NCBI RefSeq assembly: GCF_005405405.1 | Contig: NZ_BJDZ01000021.1 | Coordinates: 1 to 49,447 of the forward strand | DNA length: 49,447 nt | Origin: Lactiplantibacillus plajomi | GTDB lineage: Bacteria > Bacillota > Bacilli > Lactobacillales > Lactobacillaceae | Direction: 5' to 3' | Shown: piece after piece, positions 1-7,997 of the stretch | How the letters are laid out: every line of letters starts with the position of its first letter | How positions within the stretch are numbered: position 1 is the first letter of the stretch | Notes under the pieces: model-generated | Told to the model about the DNA's origin: nothing | The model's database searches: none | Seen by the model: the letters and a program-made list of their open reading frames with translations, nothing else | Position numbers and translations under genes: made by a program

Positions 1-11
1 CAGTTTTAAAA

Positions 12-97
12 ATCAAAAGCGTAAGCAAATAGGACGAGAAACCAAAATTCGGTTTCTCGTCCTATTTGCTTATACAGAGGCTAGTTATGTCACAGCC
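12..97 (-). repeat. Repeat with 22-bp perfect hairpin; also terminator of the LCP gene
   Basis: Read on the minus strand, the 13-mer GGCTGTGACATAA (97 to 85) is followed by a perfect 22-bp stem (72-51 pairing with 43-22, loop of 7) and then GCTTTTGAT (20 to 12). The same three-part layout, with a different stem sequence, occurs at 49351-49423. It begins 23 bp past the LCP stop codon, so it can act as that gene's terminator. The 13-mer resembles ends of IS1182-type elements as I remember them; that family name is inference. Confidence 0.75.
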
Positions 98-120
98 CCT
101 TTTTCGTTTGGTTATTGACC

Positions 121-1419
121 TTAGTACTGGGTGCCACCGGTAGTAGTGGTTCCCTGGGTCGTGGTATTGTCAGTGGTAGTTCCCTGAGTCGTAGTGCCAG
201 TGGTTTCCTGGGTAGTGTCGCCCTGAGTAGTGGTACCGGTCGTTCCCTGGGTCGTATCACCCTGCGTGGTTGTACTGGTCGTTCCGTTAGTTGTACCAGT
301 TGTGTCCTGCGTTGTCTGGGTCGTTGTCGAGGAGGCCGAGCTGGTGTCCGAACTACTGCTGTTGCCAGAAGTAATGGAAACCGTTTCGGCAAAGTCGGCT
401 TCAGATAAATTGTCCGTTGACAACTGGAGCTGCGCACGAAGAATCTTCGATAACTTATAGCGGTTCTTAGCGGGGGCGACTTGATAGGAAAGCCCGTCAA
501 TCATGGCGTCGTCACCCTTCAGCGTGTAAGTCTTAGCGTGGTGGGTCGCGTTCTTGTACTTAGTATCCAGTGCGACCATGTCGTCCCAAGTTAAGTCGGT
601 CCGCATGTTCTTGGATAGTTGCTTCGTGATTTTTTGAATATTGGCTAGTGAGCCGAGGGAATTAGCCTGACTGACCATCGCCATGATCACTTGGCGTTGC
701 CGCTTTTGCCGACCGTAATCCCCGTTAGGATCATCGTAGCGCATCCGCGAATAATCTAACGCGGCCGCACCGTTCAACTTGATTTTTTTACCCTTCTTGA
801 CGTTAGCGTGACCGTACTTAAAGGTCATCTTCGGGGTAACGGTGACGCCGCCCATCGCGTTGATAATTTGTTTGAGCCCACCCATGTTGATTAGGGCGTA
901 GAAGTCGACCGGAACGTTCAATAGCTTTTCCACCGATTTAACGGCGGTGCTAGCGCCACCAATCGTGTAGGCCGCGTTGATTTTTTGCGACTGACCGTTG
1001 ATCATGACCTGGGTATCACGCGGGATACTGGTCAGCGTCATGCTTTCCTTTTTCGGGTTGATCGTCGCGACGATCATCGTATCGGTACGGGCGGAGAAGG
1101 TTTTTCCCCGACCTAGAGCACCGGTATCGGTCCCGAGTAGTAAAATCGTGAACGGTTTGTTTTTCTTCAAAATGGCGTCGACGTTACGGGACTTCGCCGT
1201 ACCGGTCGCCTGGTAGGCCCCGCTCATGGTGTTCTTAGCGGCATTCCAAGTCTTTGTGCCCCAGTAAACTCCGAAAACGAGTAGGACGCCGAGTGCTAGA
1301 AGTAGGCCGACTAACCAGGGCCGTCGTTTACGCGGTTTGAGGTGGGGATTTGGTTGGTGTCGCTGGCGGTAACGGCGCTCGCGCGGCCCCATTTCATGAT
1401 TGTTATTATTTTCTGACAT
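121..1419 (-). CDS. LCP (LytR-CpsA-Psr) family cell-wall glycopolymer ligase
   Basis: LCP proteins attach teichoic acids or capsule to peptidoglycan outside the membrane, using lipid-linked pyrophosphate substrates. The 432-residue protein has a basic cytoplasmic N-terminus, one membrane segment at about 34-54, and an LCP domain at about 90-265 with the conserved Arg/Asp positions (R111, D113, R134, D135 and the DYSRMRYDD region). The last 75 residues are a Thr/Gln/Gly-rich low-complexity tail made of 13-residue units. ATG start. It is transcribed alone, divergent from the AEC transporter, with a promoter at 1563-1591. Which polymer it attaches cannot be told from sequence. Confidence 0.92.
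   Translation of the reverse strand: MSENNNNHEMGPRERRYRQRHQPNPHLKPRKRRPWLVGLLLALGVLLVFGVYWGTKTWNAAKNTMSGAYQATGTAKSRNVDAILKKNKPFTILLLGTDTGALGRGKTFSARTDTMIVATINPKKESMTLTSIPRDTQVMINGQSQKINAAYTIGGASTAVKSVEKLLNVPVDFYALINMGGLKQIINAMGGVTVTPKMTFKYGHANVKKGKKIKLNGAAALDYSRMRYDDPNGDYGRQKRQRQVIMAMVSQANSLGSLANIQKITKQLSKNMRTDLTWDDMVALDTKYKNATHHAKTYTLKGDDAMIDGLSYQVAPAKNRYKLSKILRAQLQLSTDNLSEADFAETVSITSGNSSSSDTSSASSTTTQTTQDTTGTTNGTTSTTTQGDTTQGTTGTTTQGDTTQETTGTTTQGTTTDNTTTQGTTTTGGTQY
124..279 (-). repeat. 39-bp in-frame tandem repeats in the LCP C-terminus
   Basis: Residues 381-432 split into four 13-residue units starting TSTTTQGDTTQGT and TGTTTQGDTTQET; the first two are nearly identical and the last two diverged. 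The DNA period is therefore 39 bp. The frame is kept, so copy-number change would lengthen or shorten the tail without breaking the gene. Confidence 0.8.
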
Positions 1420-1562
1420 ATCGATTCCTCGTTATTTCGTATTTGAATTAATTCTATTCTATGACGAAAAGCAAACATTTCGTTCTAAAACGGGCTGACT
1501 TAATAAGATTTTAAAAATCCCAAGCGGTCAGTCGCGTTTGTAAACTTACACAATTATAGAAC

Positions 1563-1591
1563 ACTATAATTAAAATAATTGCGGACGTCAA
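1563..1591 (-). promoter_or_regulatory. Promoter of the LCP gene
   Basis: On the minus strand TTGACG and TATAGT are separated by exactly 17 bp. The start would lie near 1556, giving a 5' UTR of about 137 nt. An imperfect catabolite-repression-like sequence overlaps the -35 element. Confidence 0.6.
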
Positions 1592-1633
1592 ACGTTTCCA
1601 TACGGAGATTGGGTGTAAGCCGGCAAAAAACAG

Positions 1634-1642
1634 TGGTATACT
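1634..1642 (+). promoter_or_regulatory. Extended -10 promoter of the AEC transporter gene
   Basis: TGGTATACT is an extended -10 (TGn plus TATACT). No good -35 is visible. The predicted start near 1649 fits the GTG at 1692 with its own Shine-Dalgarno sequence. Confidence 0.5.
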
Positions 1643-1691
1643 TGAAGAATTCTCATTGAATTATTATTTTTGGCAGAAAGGAGCGCTATTA

Positions 1692-2654
1692 GTGCAAGTC
1701 TTAACGACGTTTACCCACAGTATTCAAGGAGTCATGACGATTATCGTAATGATTGCGGTTGGGTACTTATTAGCGCGTTGGGGATGGTTTAGCGAAGACG
1801 CCACCAAGATGATTGCGCGCTTAGTCACGCAAATTGCGTTACCGGCCTACATGATTGCAACGATCACCCAGCGGTTTACCGCCCACAAATTGTTGGCCAC
1901 CTTACCGGGACTGCGCTTTCCCGTTTTAAACATGGCCATCTTATTTGGGCTGTCCTTCGGGGTGATGCGTGCGCTGAATATCAAGAAGGGCCACCGCGGG
2001 CTATTTTCGTCGATGTTTTTAAATTCGAACACCGTCTTTATTGGACTGCCCGTTAACCAGGCGTTATTCGGGAACAGTGCCTTACCCTACGTGTTAGTTT
2101 ATTACATGGCCAACACCACGATTTTTTGGACGCTTGGGGTTTACCTGATTCAGCGGGACGGTGAGGGCAGTGCTTCGTTCAACTTGAAGCAAACGCTCCA
2201 GAAGATTTTTTCACCGCCACTGTTGGGCTTTATGATTGGGGTTCTGCTCGTTCTCTGGGATATCAAGTTACCGAAGTTTTTAATGTCTGACTTTACATAC
2301 ATTGGCGGACTGACGGTACCGTTGTCGATGATTTTCATCGGGATTTCAATGGCGAAGGCCGGCTTGAGCAGCATGCGCTTTGACCGCGATAGTATCGGGA
2401 TTTTACTCGGACGCTTCATCTTTGCCCCGGTCCTGATGACGTTGATGCTGATGCCGATGTCGATTCCGCTGGAAATGAAACAAGTCTTTATTTTACAATC
2501 CGCCATGCCGGTCATGACCAACGCCCCGGTCGTCTCGAAACTATACGGAGCGGATGCCGACTATGCCGCGGTCATGGTCACCGAAACGACCCTCTTAAGT
2601 TTGATCGTTATCCCGATTTTAATGGTCGTTGTTCAGTCCAATATTATTAACTAG
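1692..2654 (+). CDS. AEC family transporter (auxin efflux carrier / malate permease type)
   Basis: The product is about 320 residues and almost entirely hydrophobic, with roughly ten membrane segments in two halves, as in the AEC/MleP family of organic-acid carriers and efflux proteins. The GTG at 1692 is preferred because AAAGGAG lies at 1678-1684; an in-frame upstream ATG at 1656 lacks a binding site. In lactobacilli such proteins often carry malate or other carboxylates, but the substrate is not determinable here. It is followed by an EamA carrier with its own promoter. Confidence 0.85.
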   Translation: MQVLTTFTHSIQGVMTIIVMIAVGYLLARWGWFSEDATKMIARLVTQIALPAYMIATITQRFTAHKLLATLPGLRFPVLNMAILFGLSFGVMRALNIKKGHRGLFSSMFLNSNTVFIGLPVNQALFGNSALPYVLVYYMANTTIFWTLGVYLIQRDGEGSASFNLKQTLQKIFSPPLLGFMIGVLLVLWDIKLPKFLMSDFTYIGGLTVPLSMIFIGISMAKAGLSSMRFDRDSIGILLGRFIFAPVLMTLMLMPMSIPLEMKQVFILQSAMPVMTNAPVVSKLYGADADYAAVMVTETTLLSLIVIPILMVVVQSNIIN

Positions 2655-2655
2655 T

Positions 2656-2685
2656 TTGAAAAGCCCTTGAAAAGGGTGCTATACT
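2656..2685 (+). promoter_or_regulatory. Promoter of the EamA transporter gene
   Basis: TTGAAA, an 18-bp spacer, then an extended -10 TGC-TATACT (2677-2685). It begins right after the AEC stop codon, so the two carriers are probably separate units. Confidence 0.6.
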
Positions 2686-2733
2686 GGACAGCGTGTTTCA
2701 TTAATTATTTTATAAGAGGGAAGCGAACGTTTC

Positions 2734-3759
2734 GTGAAGAAAGCATATCTTTACGTGGCAATTTCCACGTTGATGTTTAGTTCCATGGAAATTGCCTTAA
2801 AGATGGCCGGTAGCGCCTTTAATCCCATTCAACTGAACTTGATTCGATTTTTCATCGGGGCGGTAATCCTATTACCGTTCGCTTTGAACGCGCTCAAAAA
2901 GTCTGGTCGTAAACTAGTTGCCGCGGACTGGCGGCTGTTTGCCCTGACCGGATTAATCTGTGTCATTATTAGTATGTCATTATATCAATTGGCAATTACG
3001 GTGGATAAAGCCTCCACGGTTGCCGTGCTCTTTAGTTGTAACCCGGTGTTTGCATTGATCTTTTCATACCTGATCCTGCACGAACGCCTGGGTCGCGCCA
3101 ACCTGATCTCCGTGGTGATCTCGGTGATCGGGCTGCTGATCATTGTCAACCCGGCGCACCTGACCAATGGCCTGGGGCTGATCTTAGCCATTAGTTCGGC
3201 GGTGACGTTTGGACTTTACAGTATCGTTTCGCGGTACGGGTCGGTTAAGCGGGGACTGAACGGGTTAACGATGACCTGTTTCACGTTCTTTGCCGGCTCA
3301 TTTGAATTATTAGCCATTGCCTGGCTCAGCAAAATTCCGGCAGTGGCGCATGGTTTGACTAGCATCGGTATGCGCCAATTCGCCGCGATTCCGATTTTGA
3401 CCAACGTTAACCTGACCTATTTTTGGTTATTGTTCTTTATCGGTGTCTGCGTAACGGGTGGCGGCTTTGCCTTCTACTTCTTGGCAATGGAAAAAGCCGA
3501 CGTCTCAACGGCTTCACTGGTATTCTTTATTAAACCGGGGCTGGCACCGATCTTAGCTGCCCTGATTATTCACGAACGTATTTTACCAACGACCATTATC
3601 GGGATCGTCGTGATTCTGATTGGGTCGGTCGTGACCTTCGTGGGCAACCGGTTCCGCGAACGCGACAGCGCGATGGGAACAAAAGAACAAGTGGATACGG
3701 CGGCCGATTCAACGACCGTGGCGCAGTCGTCACGCACCGTTTCCGATGAGCAAGGCTAA
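2734..3759 (+). CDS. EamA / DMT superfamily transporter
   Basis: This 341-residue protein has about ten membrane helices arranged as two EamA repeats (roughly residues 5-140 and 155-305), the usual layout of drug/metabolite exporters. The family moves amino acids, nucleotides or other metabolites; the substrate is unknown. The final 35 residues are hydrophilic and Thr/Ser/Asp-rich, which is unusual for the family but has no recognisable motif. GTG start with AGAGGG upstream. A strong terminator follows at 3808-3849. Confidence 0.88.
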   Translation: MKKAYLYVAISTLMFSSMEIALKMAGSAFNPIQLNLIRFFIGAVILLPFALNALKKSGRKLVAADWRLFALTGLICVIISMSLYQLAITVDKASTVAVLFSCNPVFALIFSYLILHERLGRANLISVVISVIGLLIIVNPAHLTNGLGLILAISSAVTFGLYSIVSRYGSVKRGLNGLTMTCFTFFAGSFELLAIAWLSKIPAVAHGLTSIGMRQFAAIPILTNVNLTYFWLLFFIGVCVTGGGFAFYFLAMEKADVSTASLVFFIKPGLAPILAALIIHERILPTTIIGIVVILIGSVVTFVGNRFRERDSAMGTKEQVDTAADSTTVAQSSRTVSDEQG

Positions 3760-3807
3760 TTACAGTCATTTTTTCAGCAACCGGATACTCCGGATCAGGC
3801 TGAACGT

Positions 3808-3849
3808 AAAGGGTTTGATCCTCAATAAGCGGGTCAAACCCTTTTGATT
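3808..3849 (+). terminator. Rho-independent terminator
   Basis: An 11-bp perfect stem (AAAGGGTTTGA, 3808-3818, with 3834-3844) is followed by a short T-rich run. It ends the EamA transcript before the phosphoglycerate mutase promoter. Confidence 0.85.
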
Positions 3850-3859
3850 AGTCCGGACT

Positions 3860-3887
3860 TTGAAATTTGACTTAAATCGATTATGAT
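3860..3887 (+). promoter_or_regulatory. Promoter of the phosphoglycerate mutase gene
   Basis: TTGAAA, 16-bp spacer, TATGAT. It sits just after the terminator and 31 bp before the chosen ATG. Confidence 0.5.
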
Positions 3888-3917
3888 TAAAGGTAATTTA
3901 AATGGCAGGTGGAGAGA

Positions 3918-4595
3918 ATGACAGAACTGGTATTGGTACGACACGGTGAAAGTACGGCAAATCGCGATAACACGTATACGGGTTGGAGCGATGTGCCGCT
4001 AACGGCCGTTGGTATTCAACAGGCGCACCACGCGGGGCAACGGTTGCGCGCGACCGGTATTCAATTTAGTGCCGTCCACACATCGGTGTTAAAGCGGGCC
4101 ATTGTTACGGCGAACATTATGATGGCTGAGATTGATCAACTATGGTTACCGGAATATAAAACTTGGCGTTTGAATGAACGGCATTACGGTGCGCTACGGG
4201 GGCAAAATAAAGATGCTACCCGGCGCGAATACGGTAAGGCGCAAGTCAAAAAATGGCGCCGAAGTTTTTACACGGTACCGCCGTTACTCACGCCCGCCGA
4301 GCTGGATCACGACCGCCGTTACATGAAGTACGGGCCGAACATTGAACCGCGCGGCGAAAGCCTTAAAATGGCGTATGACCGGATCATGCCGTACTGGGTC
4401 GAAACGATTGCCCCGGCCCTGTTAGCCGGACATAATCAGTTGGTCGTCGCCCACGGGAGTACGTTACGGGCGATGATCAAGTATTTAGAACGCATCAGTG
4501 ATACTGGCATCGACGGTGTCGAGGTGGCTAACGGCGTCCCGATTTGTTACCACTTGGATGAGCAGTTGCGGGTCGTTGGCAAGGAAGAATTTTAA
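3918..4595 (+). CDS. gpmA: 2,3-bisphosphoglycerate-dependent phosphoglycerate mutase (gpmA type)
   Basis: It interconverts 3- and 2-phosphoglycerate in glycolysis. The 225-residue protein has the histidine-phosphatase signature LVRHGES (catalytic H9, R8), the [10 protein letters not shown] stretch (E87) and second catalytic histidine H179 in [10 protein letters not shown]. Start choice: ATG at 3918 with AGGTGGAGA just upstream, rather than the in-frame GTG at 3909 that lies inside that binding site. Lactobacilli often carry several paralogues, and the short insertion before DRRY differs from the textbook enzyme, so it may be a secondary copy. Confidence 0.9.
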   Translation: MTELVLVRHGESTANRDNTYTGWSDVPLTAVGIQQAHHAGQRLRATGIQFSAVHTSVLKRAIVTANIMMAEIDQLWLPEYKTWRLNERHYGALRGQNKDATRREYGKAQVKKWRRSFYTVPPLLTPAELDHDRRYMKYGPNIEPRGESLKMAYDRIMPYWVETIAPALLAGHNQLVVAHGSTLRAMIKYLERISDTGIDGVEVANGVPICYHLDEQLRVVGKEEF

Positions 4596-4650
4596 GCGCG
4601 CCGTCGGTATCATGGGGGCGTTAGAACCTAAAAATCAGTGGTGATTACGG

Positions 4651-4740
4651 ATGACGATTTATCCTGGTGACCTCGTCTTTATCGGCGTGGCCCTCGTGAT
4701 GGTGGTGGTGGTTTGGATGGCAACCGCGTACTTAGTTTAG
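4651..4740 (+). CDS. Possible 29-residue single-pass membrane peptide
   Basis: A short ORF encodes a peptide with a small polar N-terminus (MTIYPGD), about 18 hydrophobic residues rich in Val, and a short tail ending YLV. It lies between gpmA and a strong terminator on the same strand, so it would be co-transcribed. The upstream AGTGGTGA is only a fair ribosome binding site. It could equally be chance; no family was recognised. Confidence 0.4.
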   Translation: MTIYPGDLVFIGVALVMVVVVWMATAYLV

Positions 4741-4754
4741 ACGGAGATAACAGA

Positions 4755-4799
4755 AAAGGACTGACCTTAACCATGACGGTGAAGGTCAGTCCCTTTTTT
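4755..4799. terminator. Terminator between gpmA region and pepC
   Basis: A perfect 14-bp stem (4755-4768 with 4782-4795, including GGACTGACCTT) is followed by six T on the plus strand. It lies between converging genes and may serve both, though the minus-strand T run is short. Confidence 0.85.
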
Positions 4800-4809
4800 A
4801 ATGACTTAC

Positions 4810-6141
4810 TTAAGCTAAGGCACCCATTGGATCCCAAGGTGCTAAGACGGTTGGTTCTTCGGCTTGCGCCTTTTTGAGCTCGTCCGGTAAGAATTGCTTG
4901 TTAACGACAACTTGGTAACAGTATTCGTCCATCCAAGCATCACTCATGACGAAGAAGCCCTTCGTACCGACTTTGTCACCCCAGCTATTTTCGACTTTCC
5001 ACTTAGTTGGTTTGCCGTTGACCAGGTCGACCCCGGTCAGAACCATGGCGTGGGTCATCAGACTTTGACCATAATCGAGGCGTTCGGCTTTCGACATTGA
5101 AAGGTCCACGTCAAAGAGTTCGTCCTGGTTATAAACGTCGGTAGCCATGACCCCTTTTTGACGGTCGGAAGACTTACCTACGTCACAACCGAACCAGACA
5201 CTCTGGCCCGCTTGGAGTTGCTTGATAGCCAGTTGTTTGAAGTCGGCCATTGTGACGTTCAAATGCTTAACTTGACGACCGCCGAGCACGTTACCGAGCA
5301 TTTCAATCGTGTAAGTGTGGTTGTACGGCTTGTCGTCGGTAGGTGCGTTGATGATTGAAACGTAGTCGTCTAGGTTCCAGCCAACGTACTTTTCAAAGAA
5401 ACTTTGGGGCGTTAATCCTTGATCGATGTGGTAATTTTTATCATCGTCGCGGTATTCCCAATCGAACTTAGTGACTGGTTCGCCGAACGCGTAAGCTAAC
5501 ATCCGGTAAACTTCGTTCAACATTTTTTCTTTACGGACGGCAATCGCATCGGTACTAGTCCCCGCAGCGACTAATTCCCGTAATTCCACGGCATCTTTTC
5601 TGAGCTTTAAGTTCAAGGTCGCGTTGATTTCAGCGGACTTAGAACTGTTATAAGTTTCGGGCATGACGCTCTTCGGCACGATCCCGTATTTTTGAATCAG
5701 GGCCACTAACATGTCCCATTGACCACCGTCTTGTTGCGGAGTGGTCATTAACCAAGCTACTTTTCGACTACTGGTTGGTTGATCAGCAGTTGCTAAGACG
5801 TTTTCGTAGAAGTAGTTGGCCTTTTCGAACTTATCCCAGAAGAAGGTGTAGTTTTGTGACAGTTCGAAGTGCTTTAAGTTGAACTTAGCGGCTAAACTGT
5901 GCCGCATGGTGTTGAGGGCCGCAAACATCCAGCAACGACCACTTTGTTTTTGGTTCGCCACGTCACCGGTGTCCAAATCGATGGAGAAGACCGGGGTCGT
6001 TTGGCTCATGGCTTGGATATCTTGGCTGCTGGCTAAGATACCGTTCTTGGTAACGCTGCGTTCGATGACTTTCGCATCGGCGCGTTGATCTAAATCGGCT
6101 TGAAAATTAGCGATTTGATCCATACTAATTGCTTTACTCAA
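4810..6141 (-). CDS. pepC: Aminopeptidase C (bleomycin hydrolase family, C1B)
   Basis: PepC is a cytoplasmic cysteine aminopeptidase that releases N-terminal residues from peptides taken up from milk or plant protein. At 443 residues it matches the family length. The catalytic triad is visible: C70 in QSGRCWMFA, H364 in THAMVLTG and N385 in VENSWG. The C-terminus (MGALA) fits the family, in which the tail occupies the active-site channel. The start is TTG with TAAAGGAG nine bases upstream. It has its own promoter at 6170-6198, although rpiA ends only 78 bp upstream. Confidence 0.97.
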   Translation of the reverse strand: MSKAISMDQIANFQADLDQRADAKVIERSVTKNGILASSQDIQAMSQTTPVFSIDLDTGDVANQKQSGRCWMFAALNTMRHSLAAKFNLKHFELSQNYTFFWDKFEKANYFYENVLATADQPTSSRKVAWLMTTPQQDGGQWDMLVALIQKYGIVPKSVMPETYNSSKSAEINATLNLKLRKDAVELRELVAAGTSTDAIAVRKEKMLNEVYRMLAYAFGEPVTKFDWEYRDDDKNYHIDQGLTPQSFFEKYVGWNLDDYVSIINAPTDDKPYNHTYTIEMLGNVLGGRQVKHLNVTMADFKQLAIKQLQAGQSVWFGCDVGKSSDRQKGVMATDVYNQDELFDVDLSMSKAERLDYGQSLMTHAMVLTGVDLVNGKPTKWKVENSWGDKVGTKGFFVMSDAWMDEYCYQVVVNKQFLPDELKKAQAEEPTVLAPWDPMGALA

Positions 6142-6169
6142 AAAATCACGCTCCTTTAATCTTATTTTA

Positions 6170-6198
6170 ATTGTAGCGGTTTATCGCGGGGGCGACAA
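6170..6198 (-). promoter_or_regulatory. Promoter of pepC
   Basis: On the minus strand TTGTCG and TACAAT are separated by 17 bp, with the start about 20 bp before the Shine-Dalgarno sequence. Confidence 0.65.
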
Positions 6199-6218
6199 GC
6201 CATTCGTTTAAGTTAACG

Positions 6219-6905
6219 TTATGGACGAGTTTCGATGACTTCGGGACCGTCGGCGTGGCCAACGATGACCGTGTTGACCATGTCGAGGAACAGCCCGTGT
6301 TCAACAACCCCGACCATGTGAATCAAGTCTTCGGCGAGTGCGTGTGGGTCGGTGATTGGGTCAACGTGCAAATCAATTAAGATGTTATTAGAGTCGGTCC
6401 GTACGAAGTCACCGTTAACTTTGCGAAATTCCGGATTGTAGCCACGGGCTTGCATCTTTTCGAAAACGTGCTGACTACCGTAAGGAATGACTTCAACGGG
6501 CAAACCAAAGGCGCCGAGTTGCTTAACCATTTTGCTCTCATCAACGATCCACATCACCTTGTCGGAGTTGATGGCAACGATCTTTTCAAAGAGCAGGGCT
6601 GCCCCGCCCCCCTTAACGCCTTGGTAGTCGGCTGAAATTTCGTCGGCGCCGTCGATAGTTAAGTCCAAGTGATCGACTTCATCGACCGACTTCATTGGGA
6701 TACCGAGGCTTTTAGCCTGGGCGGCGGTCCGGTCGGAAGTTGAAACGCCAACGATGTTCAAGTGTTCATTCTTGACCCGTTCGCCCAGGGCATCGACCAT
6801 GAATTTAACGGTCGAACCGGTCCCCAGGCCGACTTGCATGCCGTCCTTGATATATTCCACGGCCTTTTGACCGACAAGTTGCTTTAATTGATCCTGCGCA
6901 TTCAT
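6219..6905 (-). CDS. rpiA: Ribose-5-phosphate isomerase A
   Basis: It interconverts ribose 5-phosphate and ribulose 5-phosphate in the pentose phosphate / phosphoketolase pathway. The 228-residue protein shows the phosphate-binding GLGTGST (26-32), DGADE (85-89) and KGGGAAL with the catalytic Glu (98-107). ATG start with AGGAGA a few bases upstream. It lies 20 bp downstream of a small acetyltransferase gene on the same strand, so the two probably share a transcript. Confidence 0.97.
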   Translation of the reverse strand: MNAQDQLKQLVGQKAVEYIKDGMQVGLGTGSTVKFMVDALGERVKNEHLNIVGVSTSDRTAAQAKSLGIPMKSVDEVDHLDLTIDGADEISADYQGVKGGGAALLFEKIVAINSDKVMWIVDESKMVKQLGAFGLPVEVIPYGSQHVFEKMQARGYNPEFRKVNGDFVRTDSNNILIDLHVDPITDPHALAEDLIHMVGVVEHGLFLDMVNTVIVGHADGPEVIETRP

Positions 6906-6925
6906 TAGATGATTTCTCCTTAGTA

Positions 6926-7210
6926 TTAAGACTGAGTGGCTAAGACGTCCCCGGCTTCGGGATGACGGTCAAAGTAGGCTTTGGCGTACGTGCAGAGCGG
7001 CTGAATTTGCTTGTCTTCCGCCCGCGCGGCGTCGATCACCGCTTGGGTCAGCTGGCCGGCTAGGCCCTGGTGACCAAAGTCATCGCGGACAAAGGTGTGT
7101 TCGATCACCCAAGTTTGGCCATCATTAATGGCCGGGAAGGTAATTTCACCAGCAAGTTTTCCCTGCTCATCGTTAAAGAAAAAACGGTTTGGTTCACGTG
7201 TGAATTCCAT
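6926..7210 (-). CDS. Small GNAT-like N-acetyltransferase (YjdJ type)
   Basis: A 94-residue protein of the short GNAT-like family with core [11 protein letters not shown] and a C-terminal [15 protein letters not shown], typical of the YjdJ/GTNAT group. The acceptor is unknown for most members. The ATG at 7210 follows AAGGTGGTGA; longer in-frame extensions lack a binding site and would cross the dut promoter. It is first in a likely two-gene unit with rpiA and divergent from dut. Confidence 0.85.
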   Translation of the reverse strand: MEFTREPNRFFFNDEQGKLAGEITFPAINDGQTWVIEHTFVRDDFGHQGLAGQLTQAVIDAARAEDKQIQPLCTYAKAYFDRHPEAGDVLATQS

Positions 7211-7299
7211 TGATGTCACCACCTTGTAAAGGGTTTTATAACTAAAGCTAATTAAACCGGTAAATGCCCGTTTTGTCAACGATGCCGCGGTCAAAAGTA

Positions 7300-7308
7300 T
7301 GGTAAAAT
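7300..7308 (+). promoter_or_regulatory. Extended -10 promoter of dut
   Basis: TGGTAAAAT fits an extended -10 (TGn plus TAAAAT). No -35 is seen at the right distance. The same element, or near copies, recurs before other genes of this window. Confidence 0.5.
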
Positions 7309-7343
7309 TGGTCGTAATAATCAGCAAGAAAGTGGGAATAAAA

Positions 7344-7880
7344 ATGGCACGAGGATTTGAAATTGTTAGCGAATACGCTGACCAGGGGTTGCACTTACCG
7401 TACCGGACGACTAAGCAGGCGGCCGGCTATGATTTTGAGGCCGCAACCGACTTTACGTTACCATCAATTTGGAAGGGCAATTTTTTGAAAGTGTTGTGGC
7501 AACTACACCACGGCCAGTCAAGTTCGGAGACTGATTTGGACGCGGCGGCCAAGGTCTTGAAACCGTGGTTGGTGCCGACTGGTATTAAAGCTTATATGAA
7601 CGATGGCGAATACTTATTGATGGCGAACCGTTCCAGTAACCCGTTAAAACGCAATTTGATCTTACCAAACGGGATCGGTGTGATCGACGCGGATTATTAT
7701 AATAACGACAAAAACGAGGGGGCTATTTACGCCCAGCTGATCAACATGGGGATTCGCGACGTGCACATCAAGAAGGGCGAACGGATTGCCCAGGGGATTT
7801 TTAGCACTTACTTGACGGCCACCGACGAAGCGACCGTCACCACGACCCGGACCGGCGGCTTTGGCTCGACCAATCGATAA
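7344..7880 (+). CDS. dut: dUTP diphosphatase
   Basis: Dut hydrolyses dUTP to dUMP and pyrophosphate, keeping uracil out of DNA and feeding dTMP synthesis. The 178-residue protein has the trimeric dUTPase motifs in order: AAGYDFEAA, TGIKAYM, RSSNPLKRNL, GVIDADYYNN and the C-terminal RTGGFGSTNR. An insertion of about 35 residues after the first motif makes it longer than the 145-150 residue core enzymes, as in several lactobacilli. ATG at 7344 with AAAGTGGGA upstream. Divergent from the acetyltransferase gene and upstream of radA. Confidence 0.93.
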   Translation: MARGFEIVSEYADQGLHLPYRTTKQAAGYDFEAATDFTLPSIWKGNFLKVLWQLHHGQSSSETDLDAAAKVLKPWLVPTGIKAYMNDGEYLLMANRSSNPLKRNLILPNGIGVIDADYYNNDKNEGAIYAQLINMGIRDVHIKKGERIAQGIFSTYLTATDEATVTTTRTGGFGSTNR

Positions 7881-7925
7881 AAAAACGTTAAGCCAGTGTG
7901 ATTTCACGGCTTTACGCGTTAATAA

Positions 7926-7934
7926 TGGTAAAAT
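7926..7934 (+). promoter_or_regulatory. Extended -10 promoter of radA
   Basis: TGGTAAAAT lies 64 bp before the radA start. A small hairpin, GCACCA with TGGTGC (7962-7978), lies between it and the Shine-Dalgarno sequence GGGAGG. Confidence 0.5.
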
Positions 7935-7997
7935 AGGTTATGTATATGAAATGGTTAACAAGCACCACTAACTGGTGCGGATGGGAGGCTTAACTGA

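Noticed and set aside
115-460. Long plus-strand ORFs opposite the LCP tail
   Set aside because: They are shadows of the Thr-rich repeat: the complementary strand of ACN/CAA codons lacks stops. The proteins are low complexity.
1656-1691. ATG at 1656 as the AEC transporter start
   Set aside because: No Shine-Dalgarno sequence precedes it and it lies next to the predicted transcription start; GTG 1692 has AAAGGAG.
2662-2679. CCCTT/AAGGG hairpin as a terminator after the AEC gene
   Set aside because: The stem is only five bp, has no T run and falls in the spacer of the EamA promoter.
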